Positions 35,089-35,847 of a stretch of 35,847 nucleotides of DNA are shown here, piece by piece. The stretch covers positions 1-35,847 of the forward strand of contig QCPT01000014.1 in assembly GCA_003212415.1 (NCBI GenBank), in the 5' to 3' direction. The notes below the pieces were generated by a model. The model made no database searches. It was not told the origin of the DNA and worked only from the letters and a program-made list of their open reading frames with translations. A program made the translations under genes and the position numbers. The DNA is from Pelagibacteraceae bacterium AG-439-F23 (GTDB taxonomy: Bacteria; Pseudomonadota; Alphaproteobacteria; Pelagibacterales; Pelagibacteraceae). Each line of letters begins with the position of its first letter. Positions within the stretch are counted from its first letter, which is position 1.

Positions 35089-35847
35089 TTAATATTTTTT
35101 GCTCATGCTTGTGTTTAATTCTAAAAATGATTCATCTTTTCCATGTAGCCAATGTCTACTTATATCTGGATAATATTGATAAGAGATAGGTTTTCTTCCT
35201 AAGGCTACGGACATTTCTCTAACATGATGAGGTTCAGCTCCACAACAAATTCCAATAAAATTAACTTTTTTATCAACACATTGTTTTGCAAATTCAGCCA
35301 TTTCAAATCTGTTGCAATACAAATTATCCAAAGCTACTGGAAATGCATTTCCACCAGGAATACAATCACACCCATGATCAGTTTGATTTAAGAAACCTGG
35401 TTCTTCTTCAGTAGTTCTGTAAGGAACTGGCAAAGCCGCAACGTGGCATGAAACTTTTTCTCTTATTTTTGGTAAAAATTTCATTGTCATTTCAGGTCCT
35501 CTATAACAATTAAGACCCACAACATCGGAACCTAAATCTTCCATCATTTTGCATGCATCTTCGGGAGTTTGACCGCAACGAGTAAGGTCTCCTTTTGGGA
35601 TTGAGAAGTTTGTAATAGCAATTAAACCTTCATCTTTAATGGCTTTTAAAGCTATTTTCATTTCATCAACCCAATTTATAGTTTCCGCGACTACAAAGTC
35701 TACTCCAGCTTCTTTTGCCCATCTTACTTGTTCTTCATACATTTTTTGGCATTCGATGTGTGATTTTTTATCATTTGGATCAAATATATTTGTATTTGCA
35801 ACATCTCCACATACTAATAGATCAAGATCTTTAAATTCATCTCTAGA
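35089..35847 (-). CDS. Betaine-homocysteine methyltransferase-like protein, N-terminus cut by window edge
   Basis: The open frame continues to the window edge, giving 252 residues; an internal ATG at 35742 is not the true start, because homologous sequence (CGDVANTNIFDP) continues upstream of it. The zinc cysteines of the homocysteine methyltransferase fold are visible: one in VVGLNCYRG and the adjacent pair in GICCGAEPHH near the C-terminus. BHMT takes a methyl from glycine betaine (related marine enzymes can use DMSP) to make methionine and dimethylglycine. The gene immediately precedes DMGDH paralog 3, which would use that dimethylglycine. A methionine- or SAM-responsive leader might lie beyond the edge. 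Confidence 0.85.
   Translation of the reverse strand, partial: SRDEFKDLDLLVCGDVANTNIFDPNDKKSHIECQKMYEEQVRWAKEAGVDFVVAETINWVDEMKIALKAIKDEGLIAITNFSIPKGDLTRCGQTPEDACKMMEDLGSDVVGLNCYRGPEMTMKFLPKIREKVSCHVAALPVPYRTTEEEPGFLNQTDHGCDCIPGGNAFPVALDNLYCNRFEMAEFAKQCVDKKVNFIGICCGAEPHHVREMSVALGRKPISYQYYPDISRHWLHGKDESFLELNTSMSKKY

Noticed and set aside
1..35847. tRNA, rRNA, CRISPR array, insertion sequence or phage genes
   Set aside because: Nothing in the sequence supports any of these: no spaced direct repeats, no transposase or integrase, and no gaps large enough for an rRNA gene.

Overview
The window reads as a piece of a small, streamlined, AT-rich marine alphaproteobacterial genome, most likely SAR11 (Candidatus Pelagibacter) or a comparable low-GC lineage such as HIMB59/AEGEAN-169. 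The grounds are gene content and style only: very dense coding, stop/start overlaps of the TAATG type, three dimethylglycine-dehydrogenase-like paralogs, an ETF/ETF-QO electron route, an AcuI-like reductase, a ferric-iron ABC transporter and a YeeE/YedE sulfur transporter. No rRNA, tRNA, CRISPR array or insertion sequence was seen.

Layout. 1-4873 (minus) encodes cell-surface or secreted functions: a truncated secreted zinc metallopeptidase, a GFA-fold protein, a type IV pilin and an 867-residue autotransporter-like protein with a C-terminal coiled coil. 4951-6610 (minus) is a two-gene unit of a haloacetate-dehalogenase-like hydrolase and a TauD-type dioxygenase. guaC (plus) follows. 7759-11843 (minus) holds an FkbM methyltransferase, a SHOCT-domain secreted protein and dimethylglycine dehydrogenase paralog 1. 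11881-15896 (minus) is a ferric-iron uptake operon, read fbpA, a 49-codon Cys-rich ORF, a structured intergenic element, fbpB, fbpC, with two perfect tandem Fur-type palindromes over its promoter. 16025-18537 (minus) carries a LysR regulator, AcuI/YhdH and FolE. hisI and a DUF2237 gene (plus) diverge from folE.

From 35847 down to 19458 runs an almost gapless block of 18 genes on the minus strand. Read in the direction of transcription it starts with BHMT-like methyltransferase, DMGDH paralog 3, a SAM methyltransferase broken by a one-base frameshift, a Rieske oxygenase, a SET protein, a DddP-like M24 protein, an APS-kinase-like protein and a HIGH-motif nucleotidyltransferase. It continues with an enoyl-CoA hydratase, a CoA-binding protein, a split YeeE/YedE transporter, a flavodoxin-fold oxidoreductase and a DUF4864 protein, and ends with DMGDH paralog 2, EtfB, EtfA and ETF-QO.

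How the genes fit together (inference): BHMT would move a methyl group from glycine betaine or a related methyl donor to homocysteine. The DMGDH-type flavoproteins would oxidise the resulting N-methyl amines, passing one-carbon units to folate and electrons through EtfAB and ETF-QO to ubiquinone. The Rieske enzyme could open a second, oxygen-dependent demethylation route. The least explained parts are the kinase/nucleotidyltransferase pair, the DddP-like protein with a changed metal ligand, the small Cys ORF in the iron operon and the dehalogenase/dioxygenase pair.
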